Shown: positions 13,781 to 21,556 of the stretch, one piece after another | Layout of the letters: the number at the start of each line of letters is the position of its first letter | How positions within the stretch are numbered: the stretch's first letter is position 1 | Virus record (IMG/VR): IMGVR_UViG_3300031587_000009 | Coordinates: 1-23,941 of that record | DNA: 23,941 bases | Direction: 5' to 3' (one strand) | Source: a virus | The notes under the pieces: model-generated | The model's database searches: none | What the model was told of the DNA's origin: nothing | What the model saw: only the letters and a program-made list of their open reading frames with translations | Position numbers and translations under genes: made by a program

Positions 13781-15008
13781 TTTCCAGACCCGTGAAGCCG
13801 CCGAAGCGGGCCGAGTTGTTCAAAGTCCGGCAATCGGCCAGACGGCGGTTGCAGCTTGTCGCTCCTCCTGTATAGCCGCAGCGCGCATTCTTGAACTTAT
13901 GCCGGCAAAGGTCGGCGAAGTATCTGTGCAAGGGGTGGCGCTGCGCAAGCAGGCTCGGCCCGCCGACCTGAAAGGCCACATCCATTGCCGTCAGCCGCGT
14001 GGCAAGAACCTCAAACTCGGTCTGAAGCTCGGCATAGTCCTCATTGAGATTGTCGGCGTGGACGATGCTCAGCACTATCGTCGCGCCGGTCAAGCCCTCC
14101 AGCCCCTCTATGTACTCCTGTAGAAACTGCGTGACATTGCTGACGGAAAGCGTCGTCTTCGGCAGTTCGCCCTCGCTGGATTCCTGGATGAGGCTCAAAT
14201 TGAAGTTGAAGTTTTCGTACCTGGCCGGGATCTTCTCCGTGCCGCTGCCGACATTGTAGAGGCGGTTGATTTCATCTTGGCCTAATGCGCGGCTGAAAAT
14301 GCGGATGTCGTCCATCTTTCCGGTAAACGTATAGCTGGCATTTTTGCCTATTCGGTTTTCCAGATTGAGGCCAAATATTCCCTCTACGGATTGAGAAACA
14401 GCGTCCAAATAAAGTGATATAACCCCGCTAGAGTTGACCAGGACTACGTGATGCCAAGCATCTAATGTGATCGGCCCTTTTCTGCCGATGTACTGTGAGC
14501 CATTCCAGTATCCCCCTTGCACATAACCATCCAGGATATTTATACCATTGCGATTGTCACTGGCGCCGCCGGGACATATATTGATGATTGTGCCAGGTTG
14601 TGCCGTTGCATAAATCCAGGCACTAATGGAGTAATTATTTGCCTTGCCAACAATGCCGGAAAAGTTATCCCCCAGTTCCACATAATCGGTCGAACCGTTG
14701 AATGTCAGCGCCCCGCCGACCTTGCCGGTCGTGTGTAGCACATCAGTATTCTGCTGGGCGGCGCCGTGTCCGGTGTTCGGGGAACTGTCGAGCACAGTCG
14801 TATTGGCTGCATTGTCGTTCATTTTGAAATGGCGAATGCTCCCTGTGCCTGAGTACTTCTGTGCGAACCACCACAAATCCTCAAAGTTGCGGACAAGGCG
14901 TTTGGCTTGGTCCTCGGCGTCATTGAACTGTATCTCAATAAGATTCAGCCAGGGATACTTCGTGTCCAGCTTGTTCTTCTGGACGACAAGATTGGTTGGT
15001 AATGCCAT
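13758..15008 (-). CDS. gpL-like minor tail protein with an inserted LamG domain
   Basis: The 416-residue protein has gpL features at both ends. An N-terminal part (LVRNFEDLWWFAQKY) leads to a split. ELPKTTLSVSNVTQFL follows at about 281-296. The Cys-rich C-terminus CRHKFKNARCGYTG...CNRRLADCRTLNNSARFGGF has Cys368, 377, 386 and 393, the four-cysteine site that binds an iron-sulfur cluster in lambda gpL. Residues about 55-255 form a full LamG domain (FNGSTDYVELGDNF, WHHVVLVN, DDIRIFSRALGQDEI) dropped between the two. Its DNA is more AT-rich than its flanks, suggesting later acquisition. The domain would sit on the tail tip and could bind glycans. Neighbours match M, L, K, J. Confidence 0.75.
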   Translation of the reverse strand: MALPTNLVVQKNKLDTKYPWLNLIEIQFNDAEDQAKRLVRNFEDLWWFAQKYSGTGSIRHFKMNDNAANTTVLDSSPNTGHGAAQQNTDVLHTTGKVGGALTFNGSTDYVELGDNFSGIVGKANNYSISAWIYATAQPGTIINICPGGASDNRNGINILDGYVQGGYWNGSQYIGRKGPITLDAWHHVVLVNSSGVISLYLDAVSQSVEGIFGLNLENRIGKNASYTFTGKMDDIRIFSRALGQDEINRLYNVGSGTEKIPARYENFNFNLSLIQESSEGELPKTTLSVSNVTQFLQEYIEGLEGLTGATIVLSIVHADNLNEDYAELQTEFEVLATRLTAMDVAFQVGGPSLLAQRHPLHRYFADLCRHKFKNARCGYTGGATSCNRRLADCRTLNNSARFGGFTGLESGTIRIA

Positions 15009-15009
15009 G

Positions 15010-15546
15010 TCAGGCTTCTCTCAGGATTGCCAAGTCAAGTCGCGCTTCCCACAAATCACCGGCGCTCTGGGGATGAATTGCGTAACTAATGGGGTCGAGG
15101 AGCTTGGCCACATAAAGTTTTTGGGCCTTATAGTCGTACCATGTGAAGGCCGCGCCCCCGTAGCCGATAGAATCGAGTTCCCAGGCCTCCAGGAGTTCCT
15201 TGTCGGAATCGGAAAGGGCCGGATAAATCAGGTGATAAGCCTTAGGGACCGCCGTAGAGCGGGTACGCGATAGAAGCGCCCCGCTTTCAAAGTTCGCGCG
15301 GTGTACCGGGTCTGTGACCATGTCCTGTCGGAACTCTTTTTTAGAATAACTGCGGGATAGTGTCGGAAAACTCTCCAGGCGAACTTTGACGGGCCAAACC
15401 CTGACAAAGAACGCCGCAAGGGTGATGTCCCTGATTGCGCCGTCCCTGTCGGCCCACTGGATTTTTTTGCGCAGCAGGAAAGCGTATGACAGGGGCTTAT
15501 TCCTGTAAGCGGTTATCCAGGCGGTTTTATTCAGCACCGACTCCAT
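15010..15546 (-). CDS. Minor tail protein (gpM-like)
   Basis: The 178-residue protein is beta-rich (FFVRVWPVKVRLESF). Its conserved-looking middle, AYHLIYPALSDSDKELLEAWELD, is followed by GGAAFTWYDY and YVAKLLDPISYAIH. The layout resembles the M/DUF2460-type tail-tip proteins that sit between the tape measure and gpL. It lies three bases after the previous gene. The name rests mostly on position plus the general beta-tandem composition, so the exact family is uncertain. Confidence 0.6.
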   Translation of the reverse strand: MESVLNKTAWITAYRNKPLSYAFLLRKKIQWADRDGAIRDITLAAFFVRVWPVKVRLESFPTLSRSYSKKEFRQDMVTDPVHRANFESGALLSRTRSTAVPKAYHLIYPALSDSDKELLEAWELDSIGYGGAAFTWYDYKAQKLYVAKLLDPISYAIHPQSAGDLWEARLDLAILREA

Positions 15547-15549
15547 AGG

Positions 15550-16356
15550 TTAACCTTGGGTCCAAATGACATGGCCGGCTATGTAGCTTGACGTAGTGGT
15601 CGATGGAATGAAGACCAGGAACGGTACGGAGTTGTTGAAAAACCGGGGGAACCCCGATGTCAAGGCGTCAATCGCGTTAGCAAGATTAGTTGCTATCAAT
15701 TCCAACCTTGCAATGATTCGGTACAGAACGACATGGATCGTGCCGCTTGTCCAGGTTGCCGACAGGGTCAAGGACTGCGCCTTCTGGATGCCGGAATCGC
15801 CTGCTGCCAGGCCGAACTGGTAAAAGGTCCCGGACGGCGCAGAGGCTACGGTGGCAAGGATGTTCGTAGCGGTCTTATCGGCGATGCCGTCCTGGTTTGT
15901 ATACTTGAGTGTCAGTGTCGGCGTGCCGGCGCCTACGGCGCCGGATATTTCGACTGCGCCAAGCACCTGCACTCCGGCATCCTGGCCGTTCGCATCGCGG
16001 GGCGGAATCTGCGCGGCGCCTGTGAATGTCTGTTCGGTAATCAATGTCACGTCTATGCCGCTGTTGTGCCATAGGCGGTCGCAAAGTAGCAGTGAGCCTG
16101 CAATCGTAGCCTGGGCCTGAAATCGGGCCAGGTGGGTATTGCCCGATGACGGGTTTGAGAACGGTATCTGGCCGGCATAGGTCGTAAGCGCTGCGCCGCC
16201 GATACCTGGCGTCGGAGCGACAGCCGCCGGCGGCACTCCGGCAAGGTAAAAGAGCGAATGGGGCCTGCCGGCCACGAGCGTTCCGGTGGCCGCCTTGACA
16301 ATCTCCCTGGGATACTGTATTCCCGCGATAACGCCGTCTAAGGTAGTTATGGCCAT
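15550..16356 (-). CDS. Phage virion protein between tape measure and tail tip
   Basis: The 268-residue soluble protein starts at ATG 16356 behind CAGGAG; a longer frame from 16386 would overlap a terminator hairpin and lacks a binding site. Its N-terminus (GVIAGIQYPREIVKAATGTLVAGRPHS) and a central segment (LLLCDRLWHNSGID) look conserved. The C-terminus (IVIWTQG-like ending AGHVIWTQG) also looks like that of proteins seen in other phage tail operons. There is no motif that reveals a function. An extra tail or tail-decoration component is the likely meaning. Confidence 0.65.
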   Translation of the reverse strand: MAITTLDGVIAGIQYPREIVKAATGTLVAGRPHSLFYLAGVPPAAVAPTPGIGGAALTTYAGQIPFSNPSSGNTHLARFQAQATIAGSLLLCDRLWHNSGIDVTLITEQTFTGAAQIPPRDANGQDAGVQVLGAVEISGAVGAGTPTLTLKYTNQDGIADKTATNILATVASAPSGTFYQFGLAAGDSGIQKAQSLTLSATWTSGTIHVVLYRIIARLELIATNLANAIDALTSGFPRFFNNSVPFLVFIPSTTTSSYIAGHVIWTQG

Positions 16357-16371
16357 TTGTAATCTCCTGAC

Positions 16372-16397
16372 AAAAAAGGCGGCCAATTTAGCCGCCT
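16372..16397 (-). terminator. Intrinsic terminator hairpin upstream of 15550-16356
   Basis: On the minus strand a 7-bp GC stem (AGGCGGC / GCCGCCT) with a 7-base loop is followed by six T (16377-16372). This is a normal rho-independent terminator, placed about 16 bases before a ribosome binding site. The stem is the same as in the terminator at 19250-19273. As the operon should continue through it, it probably gives partial termination or is overcome by antitermination. Confidence 0.75.
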
Positions 16398-16539
16398 GAG
16401 TTTCTATTGCCTTAATTTAGCCGCTTGGTTTGGCCTGTGGCTTGCGAATGCCTTTTAGCTTGATAACTTGACACCTAAAATTGAACCTGGGCCAAGCCGA
16501 TTTTGGCAAAATTGCCGTAAGATTTTAGCTATTCGCCTT

Positions 16540-18153
16540 TTATGTCTGTTTGGCGATTGTGCGAATAATGTCATAGACTCTACCATGCCTAACGGCGTTA
16601 TCTACGACTATGTCCACAACCATCTGGCCCGCATCGAACCTGGATGAGGCCTGCGCCGACAGGGGCACTCCGCTCTGATTTATGATATTGACCGTCGTGG
16701 ACGCGCCGCCTCTGGGAATGACCCGCTCTCCGGCCTGAAGGATGGCCGGAAATTCGTCCGCTGCCAGGCCGGCGTGAAGCCGCGGCGCTCCGGCGAAGGC
16801 CCAGGCCGGCAGCATCCGTGTCGGCATGAACGTATCGCCGACCATGCCGCCTCTATGCGGGGCAATTGCCCGCGTAAATATCGCCTTTTCAACGCCGCCG
16901 GTAAACGCACTTGCCAGGGGCTGAATCATCCAGACCCGCATCATCTCGCGCACAACCGCCCGAAGGACATCGAGCATCGCCTCTTTCCAACTCTGCGCCT
17001 CCCATATCATCTTATCGAAAGCCGAAGTCAGGGAATACTCCATGACCGTGCCGACTTGTTTCCACTTTGCGGCGATCTCGTCCAAATCCTCTTGATGTTT
17101 CTTCCATGCCTCCTCGGCTGCCTCCATCTGCCATTCAAAAAGATTGGCATATTTCTGGGATTCGTCCGTCACATATTCGATGGCTGGTCCAGTCCCCTCT
17201 CGCAGTTGCCTTTCAAATTCCTGTTGGAATTGAATGGCTTTTTGAGTTTCAATTTCCAGCCTAAGCTGGGGTACTTTTTCGCGCCATGGTGCCGGGGTGG
17301 TCGGTATCTGCGGAATTGTAGGCAAAGTCGGTTCGACTGGTTCGACCATTCGACGCCAAGGTTCGGGAAGCGGTATTATTTCGGGTATACGTTCTCGTTT
17401 TTCTAATTCCTCCAGCCAATCTTTCCGAAACGGGCCTTCTTTGATTTCCTTTCCTATCTCTCTCAAGATTCTCAAAAATTCGCCGAGCGCCCTGCTTAAA
17501 GGTCCTCCGACCTCTTCGGCAGCTTCATTGACAGAATTTTTGAACTGGGCCATTTGCCCGCTAATCGTCTTAGTTTCGGCTTCGGCAAGGTGAAACTTTC
17601 CAGCCCCTATATCCAGCAGCTTGTTGAATTTTTCCTGCGCACTGAGTGATTCGTCGATGACAATGCCGTATCGGGCGAGCATCTGGGTCTGGCCCTGCGA
17701 AGCCCTGCCCACGAGCATCATTGCGGATTCAAGTTCGATCCGGTACGCGGCAGCCAGGCCGATTGCCGCCTTTGTCGCATCCTTCAGACTGTCCTCAGTG
17801 ACGCCCAGATTCTTGGCATAGGCCATCTGGCTCAGGATAAGCTCGTCTGCGTAAATCGTCTGCCGCTGCATCTGGCTGGCAAACGCTTTGTAGATTTCGA
17901 CCGATTTGCGGGTGACAAGGTCTGTCTCTCCGAGAGCGGCGGCGAGTTCTATCTCCGCCTTTTCCTGGTCCATCGCCGCGCGCATACATACTTCAGTGGC
18001 GCGCTTAAGGCCGTACATGCCGCCGCCGATGCCGGCCAGCGAAAGTACCTCGCGGCTGAACCGGCTTAGGGAGTGCCTGCTGCGCGACATGCCCTTCTCA
18101 AAAGAGCTTGTCTCGGCGGTAAGCCTTGCAACGAGGTTAGAGATCAGAGCCAT
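16540..18153 (-). CDS. Tape measure protein
   Basis: The 537-residue protein is mostly helical, with an N-terminal coiled region (AETSSFEKGMSRSRHSLSRFSRE) and repeated Ala/Gln-rich helices. A hydrophobic stretch (GIGGGMYGL) occurs early. A C-terminal segment, HRGGMVGDT then LHAGLAADEFPAILQAGERVIPRGG, is typical of lambda gpH-type tape measures. The length predicts a short tail of about 80 nm at 1.5 angstrom per residue. The Pro-rich region near residues 250-300 (PEPWRRMVEPVEPTLPTIPQIPTTPAPW) is an unusual low-complexity linker. It overlaps the end of the GT gene by 17 bases. Confidence 0.85.
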   Translation of the reverse strand: MALISNLVARLTAETSSFEKGMSRSRHSLSRFSREVLSLAGIGGGMYGLKRATEVCMRAAMDQEKAEIELAAALGETDLVTRKSVEIYKAFASQMQRQTIYADELILSQMAYAKNLGVTEDSLKDATKAAIGLAAAYRIELESAMMLVGRASQGQTQMLARYGIVIDESLSAQEKFNKLLDIGAGKFHLAEAETKTISGQMAQFKNSVNEAAEEVGGPLSRALGEFLRILREIGKEIKEGPFRKDWLEELEKRERIPEIIPLPEPWRRMVEPVEPTLPTIPQIPTTPAPWREKVPQLRLEIETQKAIQFQQEFERQLREGTGPAIEYVTDESQKYANLFEWQMEAAEEAWKKHQEDLDEIAAKWKQVGTVMEYSLTSAFDKMIWEAQSWKEAMLDVLRAVVREMMRVWMIQPLASAFTGGVEKAIFTRAIAPHRGGMVGDTFMPTRMLPAWAFAGAPRLHAGLAADEFPAILQAGERVIPRGGASTTVNIINQSGVPLSAQASSRFDAGQMVVDIVVDNAVRHGRVYDIIRTIAKQT

Positions 18154-18469
18154 CTTCTTTGGCCTTGCACTTTTTCAAGAGGAAATCCTTGAGGTTCTTC
18201 CAGGTCTTTTTTTTCCGGGGTTCGCGCGCCAATGTAAAGTCGCCTATTCTGTATACCCGCTGTCCTTTGCCGCGCCAGATGTTGGCCAGTAGCGAGCAAA
18301 GCAGGGCGTTGCGGACATCGGCTGCGGTATCGCCGAACGGCTCGACCGAATAGTACGCCATCCATTCAGCCAGCTCGCGGCTGTCCATGCGCGACAGCAA
18401 TTCCCTGACCGTGCAGCCCAAGGCGAGCGCTAATCGGAAGTAGAATCGTCGCTCTGGGTTTGCCCTGAG
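18137..18469 (-). CDS. Tail assembly chaperone GT extension (made by -1 frameshift)
   Basis: This is the downstream reading frame of the G/GT chaperone pair. It has no ATG at its beginning (a TTG at 18421 is an artefact of ORF calling). It joins the G frame directly at the slippery heptamer. The 110 added residues include NPERRFYFRLALALG, LLSRMDSRELAEWMAYYSVEPFG and NALLCSLLANIWRGKGQ, typical of phage tail chaperone T-domains (DUF4035-like). The predicted fusion is about 224 residues. GT recruits tape measure and tail tube for tail polymerisation. It is not in the virion in lambda. Confidence 0.8.
   Translation of the reverse strand, partial: LRANPERRFYFRLALALGCTVRELLSRMDSRELAEWMAYYSVEPFGDTAADVRNALLCSLLANIWRGKGQRVYRIGDFTLAREPRKKKTWKNLKDFLLKKCKAKEDGSDL
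18417..18458 (-). promoter_or_regulatory. Possible stimulatory hairpin for the -1 frameshift
   Basis: Ten bases after the slippery site, CCCAGAGCGA (18458-18449) can pair with TCGCCTTGGG (18426-18417). This gives nine of ten pairs including one G-T, with a 22-base loop. The distance and stability are plausible for a frameshift stimulator, but no folding energy was computed. Confidence 0.35.
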
Positions 18470-18810
18470 TTTTTTTCCAATTCCTTAATGTCCGCCGCCG
18501 TCAAGCCATTGAGCCGTGATGCCTCCTTGAAAATAGCGAACAGCGCCATGCTATTTTTAGTCTTGAGAGTTTCAATATCTGTTTCGCTAAAGAGCAGATT
18601 GCCGGAGGCATCACATGCAGTCAGCGCAACAAGAATTGATATATAGTCTGCCGAACTTTGTTTTTCATCTTTAACGAGAAAAAGATTCTCAAACCGTTCC
18701 CTCTCGATAAGGCTCATAACTTTTACATATATCTCGCATGGCAGGTCAATGGTTGTAACTTTTACGAGCTTAGGTTCCAGTATTTGGAGAATGTCCCCTT
18801 TGGACAGCAT
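18430..18810 (-). CDS. Tail assembly chaperone G
   Basis: The 126-residue soluble acidic protein (MLSKGDILQILEPKL onward) has helical heptads and a disordered polar end (LEKNSGQTQSDDSTSD). Its last 16 codons overlap the GT frame. The position between tail tube and tape measure, and the slippery heptamer near its end, identify it as the G-type chaperone. It is the major (unshifted) product. It starts 15 bases after the tail tube gene's stop. Confidence 0.8.
   Translation of the reverse strand: MLSKGDILQILEPKLVKVTTIDLPCEIYVKVMSLIERERFENLFLVKDEKQSSADYISILVALTACDASGNLLFSETDIETLKTKNSMALFAIFKEASRLNGLTAADIKELEKNSGQTQSDDSTSD
18469..18475 (-). promoter_or_regulatory. Programmed -1 frameshift slippery site A AAA AAC
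   Basis: The minus strand reads GGAAAAAAAC. In the frame of the 18810 gene the codons are GAA AAA AAC (E112, K113, N114), so the heptamer A AAA AAC is positioned for tandem slippage. After a -1 slip, reading continues CTC AGG GCA in the frame that stays open to 18137. Lambda uses the different heptamer GGGAAAG for the same purpose. Confidence 0.85.
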
Positions 18811-18824
18811 TGTCGGCTCCTTTT

Positions 18825-19226
18825 TTATGCGGCCTTTGTGAAGGTCGGTTCGCCGGAGAATTCAATCGTTATCGTCTGGATGATCTTGTCTCTGTGCGGC
18901 GCGGCAACACTCGTTGCCTGTATGAAGCCGGTACATGCCCATATCGCAGTATCGGGGAATGTGATTGTCCATGTCTGACTTACGCCGATATTGTTGTCGA
19001 TGACGTCACTTATCCCGGACGCTCCGCCGTCGTACTCAAGAGTGAAGCTGACCCGACCGGCATCTTTGAGGCCCGCGATTTTTTCCTTCCACTTATTCGT
19101 GGAGGCCATATTCGTGACATCAATGACATCGGCTTCGGCCATCATCGCCGTATCAAAATCAATGATCTTGCCGATGGCACCGGCAGTCGCGCCGCTAAGC
19201 GTAGTACTATGTCCTATTTTTGCCAT
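18825..19226 (-). CDS. Major tail tube protein
   Basis: The 133-residue beta-rich protein begins MAKIGHSTTLSGAT. Its middle has DVIDVTNMASTNKWKEKIAGLKDAG, which is seen in many siphovirus tube proteins, followed by SFTLEYD and a beta-rich end (TWTITFPD, TITIEFSGEPTFTKA). A strong site AAAAAAGGAGCGAATA precedes the ATG, as expected for an abundant structural protein. An intrinsic terminator lies just upstream (19250-19273). Tube proteins of this kind stack as hexamers around the tape measure. Confidence 0.8.
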   Translation of the reverse strand: MAKIGHSTTLSGATAGAIGKIIDFDTAMMAEADVIDVTNMASTNKWKEKIAGLKDAGRVSFTLEYDGGASGISDVIDNNIGVSQTWTITFPDTAIWACTGFIQATSVAAPHRDKIIQTITIEFSGEPTFTKAA

Positions 19227-19249
19227 TATTCGCTCCTTTTTTGCCCAAT

Positions 19250-19273
19250 AAAAAAGGCGGCATCTTGCCGCCT
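19250..19273 (-). terminator. Intrinsic terminator hairpin upstream of the tail tube gene
   Basis: On the minus strand an 8-bp stem (AGGCGGCA / TGCCGCCT) with a 3-base loop leads into TTTTTT (19255-19250). The 7-base core stem is identical to that at 16372-16397. It lies between the tail terminator and tube genes, where read-through or a nearby promoter must feed downstream transcription. Confidence 0.75.
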
Positions 19274-19296
19274 CATTCTTCAGGCCCTAATAAAAT

Positions 19297-19695
19297 TCAA
19301 ACCTGGTAGTGGATTCTAAAGTCAAAGCGCCGCCCGTAGGCGTTCAAGTTCTCGTTCTCAGGCATAATTACCGGCATGTCACCTTCGCTTGAAAGCTCTA
19401 TCATTTCGATTACCACGCCTGCGGTTACGCCGCTATAGTCTTCTAGCGCATCGCGGACCGCATCAGCCAATTCGCAGGCCTTATCATAATCGCCAGCCCA
19501 GCAGTTGATTTGGAACATGCACTCGCTGATACTGCTACGACCTTGAATGTTGTAATCGGGCGCCTCCGCAATGCGCTGATACGTAACTGCCGGCAACGAT
19601 TCACCTTCCGGTACGCCTACAGGATAGATTCTATCCCCGATGATAGTTGCCACATCCATATCGCCGGAAAGAATCTCAAAGATCGCCTGTTCCAT
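19297..19695 (-). CDS. Tail terminator / tail completion protein (DUF3168-like)
   Basis: The 132-residue protein opens MEQAIFEILSGDMDVATIIGDRIYPVGVPEGESLPAVTYQRI, the typical order of the DUF3168 family. A helical segment (DYDKACELADAVRDALED) follows, with a beta-rich end (RRFDFRIHYQV). Such proteins cap the tail and join it to the head, as lambda gpU does. It overlaps the HK97 gp10-like gene by one base. Confidence 0.8.
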   Translation of the reverse strand: MEQAIFEILSGDMDVATIIGDRIYPVGVPEGESLPAVTYQRIAEAPDYNIQGRSSISECMFQINCWAGDYDKACELADAVRDALEDYSGVTAGVVIEMIELSSEGDMPVIMPENENLNAYGRRFDFRIHYQV

Positions 19696-20153
19696 TATCC
19701 GGTCTTAGCCACTGCCTCTATCCCCTGGCGCAAAATTTCCGTGAATCTGCTTAATACTTTCGAGCGGCTGCTTTCCGAGGCTCTTCGCATGAACGGCCTT
19801 GCCGCCTGCTCCCTGTTCCTGCCGTGCCCGTATTCGATGGCCGCCGGAATGTAGTGTTCTCTGCCAACTTTTGTCCTGTACCTAAATTCCGGGTTCGCCT
19901 TCAATAGTACGTGCATTGAGTAACTACTTCTGGCCATTCTTCGCTTTGCCGCACGCAAAGCGAACGACCTGGCTATCAGTGAACCCATCTTGCCGCCCAC
20001 GATAGTTAGTGCGCTTATTTTGGCCGCCTCAACCATTACTTTCTGTGCTTCTCGGATGGCGTTGCGAATAGTTTGGCGAGAGACTTTTCTTTCCAGCCCG
20101 TCAAGTTTTCTTTGCAGTTCTGCCCCGCCTTCAAGAACGATGCTTACGCGCAT
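19695..20153 (-). CDS. HK97 gp10-like neck / tail completion protein
   Basis: The 152-residue basic protein begins VSIVLEGGAELQRKLDGLERKVSRQTIRNAIREAQKVMVEAAK, the characteristic start of the HK97 gp10 / DUF646 family. It ends IEYGHGRNREQAARPFMRRA, the usual 'Y.E.GT....ARPF.R' tail. The family forms part of the head-tail neck. It shares its first and last bases with its neighbours. Confidence 0.85.
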   Translation of the reverse strand: MRVSIVLEGGAELQRKLDGLERKVSRQTIRNAIREAQKVMVEAAKISALTIVGGKMGSLIARSFALRAAKRRMARSSYSMHVLLKANPEFRYRTKVGREHYIPAAIEYGHGRNREQAARPFMRRASESSRSKVLSRFTEILRQGIEAVAKTG

Positions 20154-20470
20154 CAGAGAACCTCATTGCAGATCAGTTCGATTTCCCTGCCGGCCTCGTT
20201 CAGGTTGCGCACCTGGCTTATCTCGAATATGCGCGAGCCGAACTTAATGCGGTGTCGAACCGTAATCCGCGAATCGAACCGGAGCTTGACCCTGTGGCTC
20301 AGCGTCGCCTTGACTTGCTGAGCGATAAGGGCTTCAGCGCCCCGGAGCGGCTCGATGGCGGCCCATGCTGTCGCGTAAGTCACCCAGCTTTTCTTCACGC
20401 CGCCGAGCCTGTCCCTTACGGTTTCGGCCTGCTGCAGTTCGACCTTGTTTTTCAAGATTCCTGGTCGCAT
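20153..20470 (-). CDS. Head closure / head-tail adaptor protein
   Basis: The 105-residue protein carries VELQQAETVRDRLGGVKKSWVTYATAWAAIEPLRGAE and ends HRIKFGSRIFEISQVRNLNEAGREIELICNEV. These are clear hallmarks of the phage head-tail adaptor family (SPP1 gp16-like). It forms the ring beneath the connector and stops DNA leakage. It overlaps the connector gene by 19 bases. Confidence 0.85.
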   Translation of the reverse strand: MRPGILKNKVELQQAETVRDRLGGVKKSWVTYATAWAAIEPLRGAEALIAQQVKATLSHRVKLRFDSRITVRHRIKFGSRIFEISQVRNLNEAGREIELICNEVL

Positions 20471-21315
20471 CGAAACAGAACCCTCTTGGGCCAGAGCATC
20501 CTCTCGGCGCCGTCGGGAGTCTTGGCAAGCCTGGCCTCAGTGACATTCTCGCGGTTCTCGTAGAGATGACCCACGATAAGCAGGATCGCCTGCTTGATTT
20601 CGGCAGGCACATCATCGACCTTTTCATAACCGGCGGTGTAGCTTATGCTGACTGCGCCGAGGACCGAGCGAATTGTCGGCCAGCTTTCGCCGTAGGCAGG
20701 CATTACTCTTGCAAATCCGCTGTCAAGGTCGACCTGATATTTAGCGGAACTGAGGGTTTGAGTCTGCCCGTTGGCATCCACGTACTGAATGGCGTTTACC
20801 ATTGTGACTGGCGGGTAGGGCAGATTTACCATGGCCGGAAACTCGTCCAATTTGTAGACCCTCTGCCGCTGCATATAAGTCCGGTTCTGGAATGCCTCGG
20901 CGATATTCGTCGCGGCGGAAATCAAAGCCAGAATGTAGGCGTCATCGTCACTGCCGATTACTCGCAGATGATTCTTGGCCTCTTGTAATGTCACGGGAAG
21001 CGTCCAGGGACCAACTGCCGCATAAGTGCCCCACCAGTCGACCTCGGCGCCGGAGATGAAAGTATAAGTCGAACCATCGACCAGATAGACCTGCAATCCG
21101 TAACGGCCCACAGGAATGTCGTCCGAAAAAACAGGGTAATACCTGTCGCCGCCGGCATCGTTCATTCCGGTCGTGACGTAGTCAATGTAGGAATGTCCGC
21201 CGGTGCCCCAGGCCTCGAACTTTTTGCCGGTCGCGTACCAAACGTTGTGGGACTTGTCGCGGACGGCGGCTTTCAGGACGTACCCGCTGGGATAGTTAAC
21301 GTAAATCGCAGGCAT
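20452..21315 (-). CDS. Head-tail connector (gp6-like) with an extra N-terminal domain
   Basis: The 287-residue protein has a C-terminal ~180 residues matching the HK97 gp6-type connector. These include TLPVTLQEAKNHLRVIGSDDDAYILALISAATNIAEAFQNRTYM, LDEFP, PPVTMVNAIQYVDANGQTQTL and EIKQAILLIVGHLYENREN. The first ~95 residues are an added beta-rich module (YVNYPSGYVLKAAVRDKSHNVWYA, DDIPVGRYGLQVYLVDG). Canonical gp6 proteins are about 100-190 residues, so the module is an extra. It may decorate the neck or vertex. Its start is well supported by ATG context and the downstream overlap. Confidence 0.8.
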   Translation of the reverse strand: MPAIYVNYPSGYVLKAAVRDKSHNVWYATGKKFEAWGTGGHSYIDYVTTGMNDAGGDRYYPVFSDDIPVGRYGLQVYLVDGSTYTFISGAEVDWWGTYAAVGPWTLPVTLQEAKNHLRVIGSDDDAYILALISAATNIAEAFQNRTYMQRQRVYKLDEFPAMVNLPYPPVTMVNAIQYVDANGQTQTLSSAKYQVDLDSGFARVMPAYGESWPTIRSVLGAVSISYTAGYEKVDDVPAEIKQAILLIVGHLYENRENVTEARLAKTPDGAERMLWPKRVLFRCDQES

Positions 21316-21327
21316 GTTTGCTCCCGG

Positions 21328-21543
21328 TTATGATTTTCTCCGCCGCCTGGGCCGGGCAGGCGCAATCACGGCTGTTTCATCGGCCTGGCCGAAGGCTGCA
21401 GTTTCGGGCATTAGCTGCTCGATTGCAAAGGCATAACCGCCCTTGATAAGCTCGGCGGCCTCCTCGGCAGGAACATCATACTGCCTGCCGGGTATGCGCA
21501 TACCATTGGCGTCCTGTGACAGCGTCTTCATAATGATTTTCAT
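21328..21543 (-). CDS. Small head-region protein with a basic tail
   Basis: The 71-residue protein starts at ATG 21543 behind GGAG; a TTG four codons upstream is not needed. The segment QDANGMRIPGRQYDVPAEEAAELIKGGYAFAI is typical of short phage head proteins of unknown function. It ends in a basic run, RPRRRRKS, which could touch DNA or neighbours. It sits between a head-protein-like gene and the connector. Confidence 0.65.
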   Translation of the reverse strand: MKIIMKTLSQDANGMRIPGRQYDVPAEEAAELIKGGYAFAIEQLMPETAAFGQADETAVIAPARPRRRRKS

Positions 21544-21556
21544 ATCCGACTCCAAG

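Noticed and set aside
16412-16474. Twenty-residue GTG frame in the 16357-16539 gap on the minus strand
   Set aside because: It has no clear binding site and no motif. The gap is better explained as untranslated sequence with a terminator.
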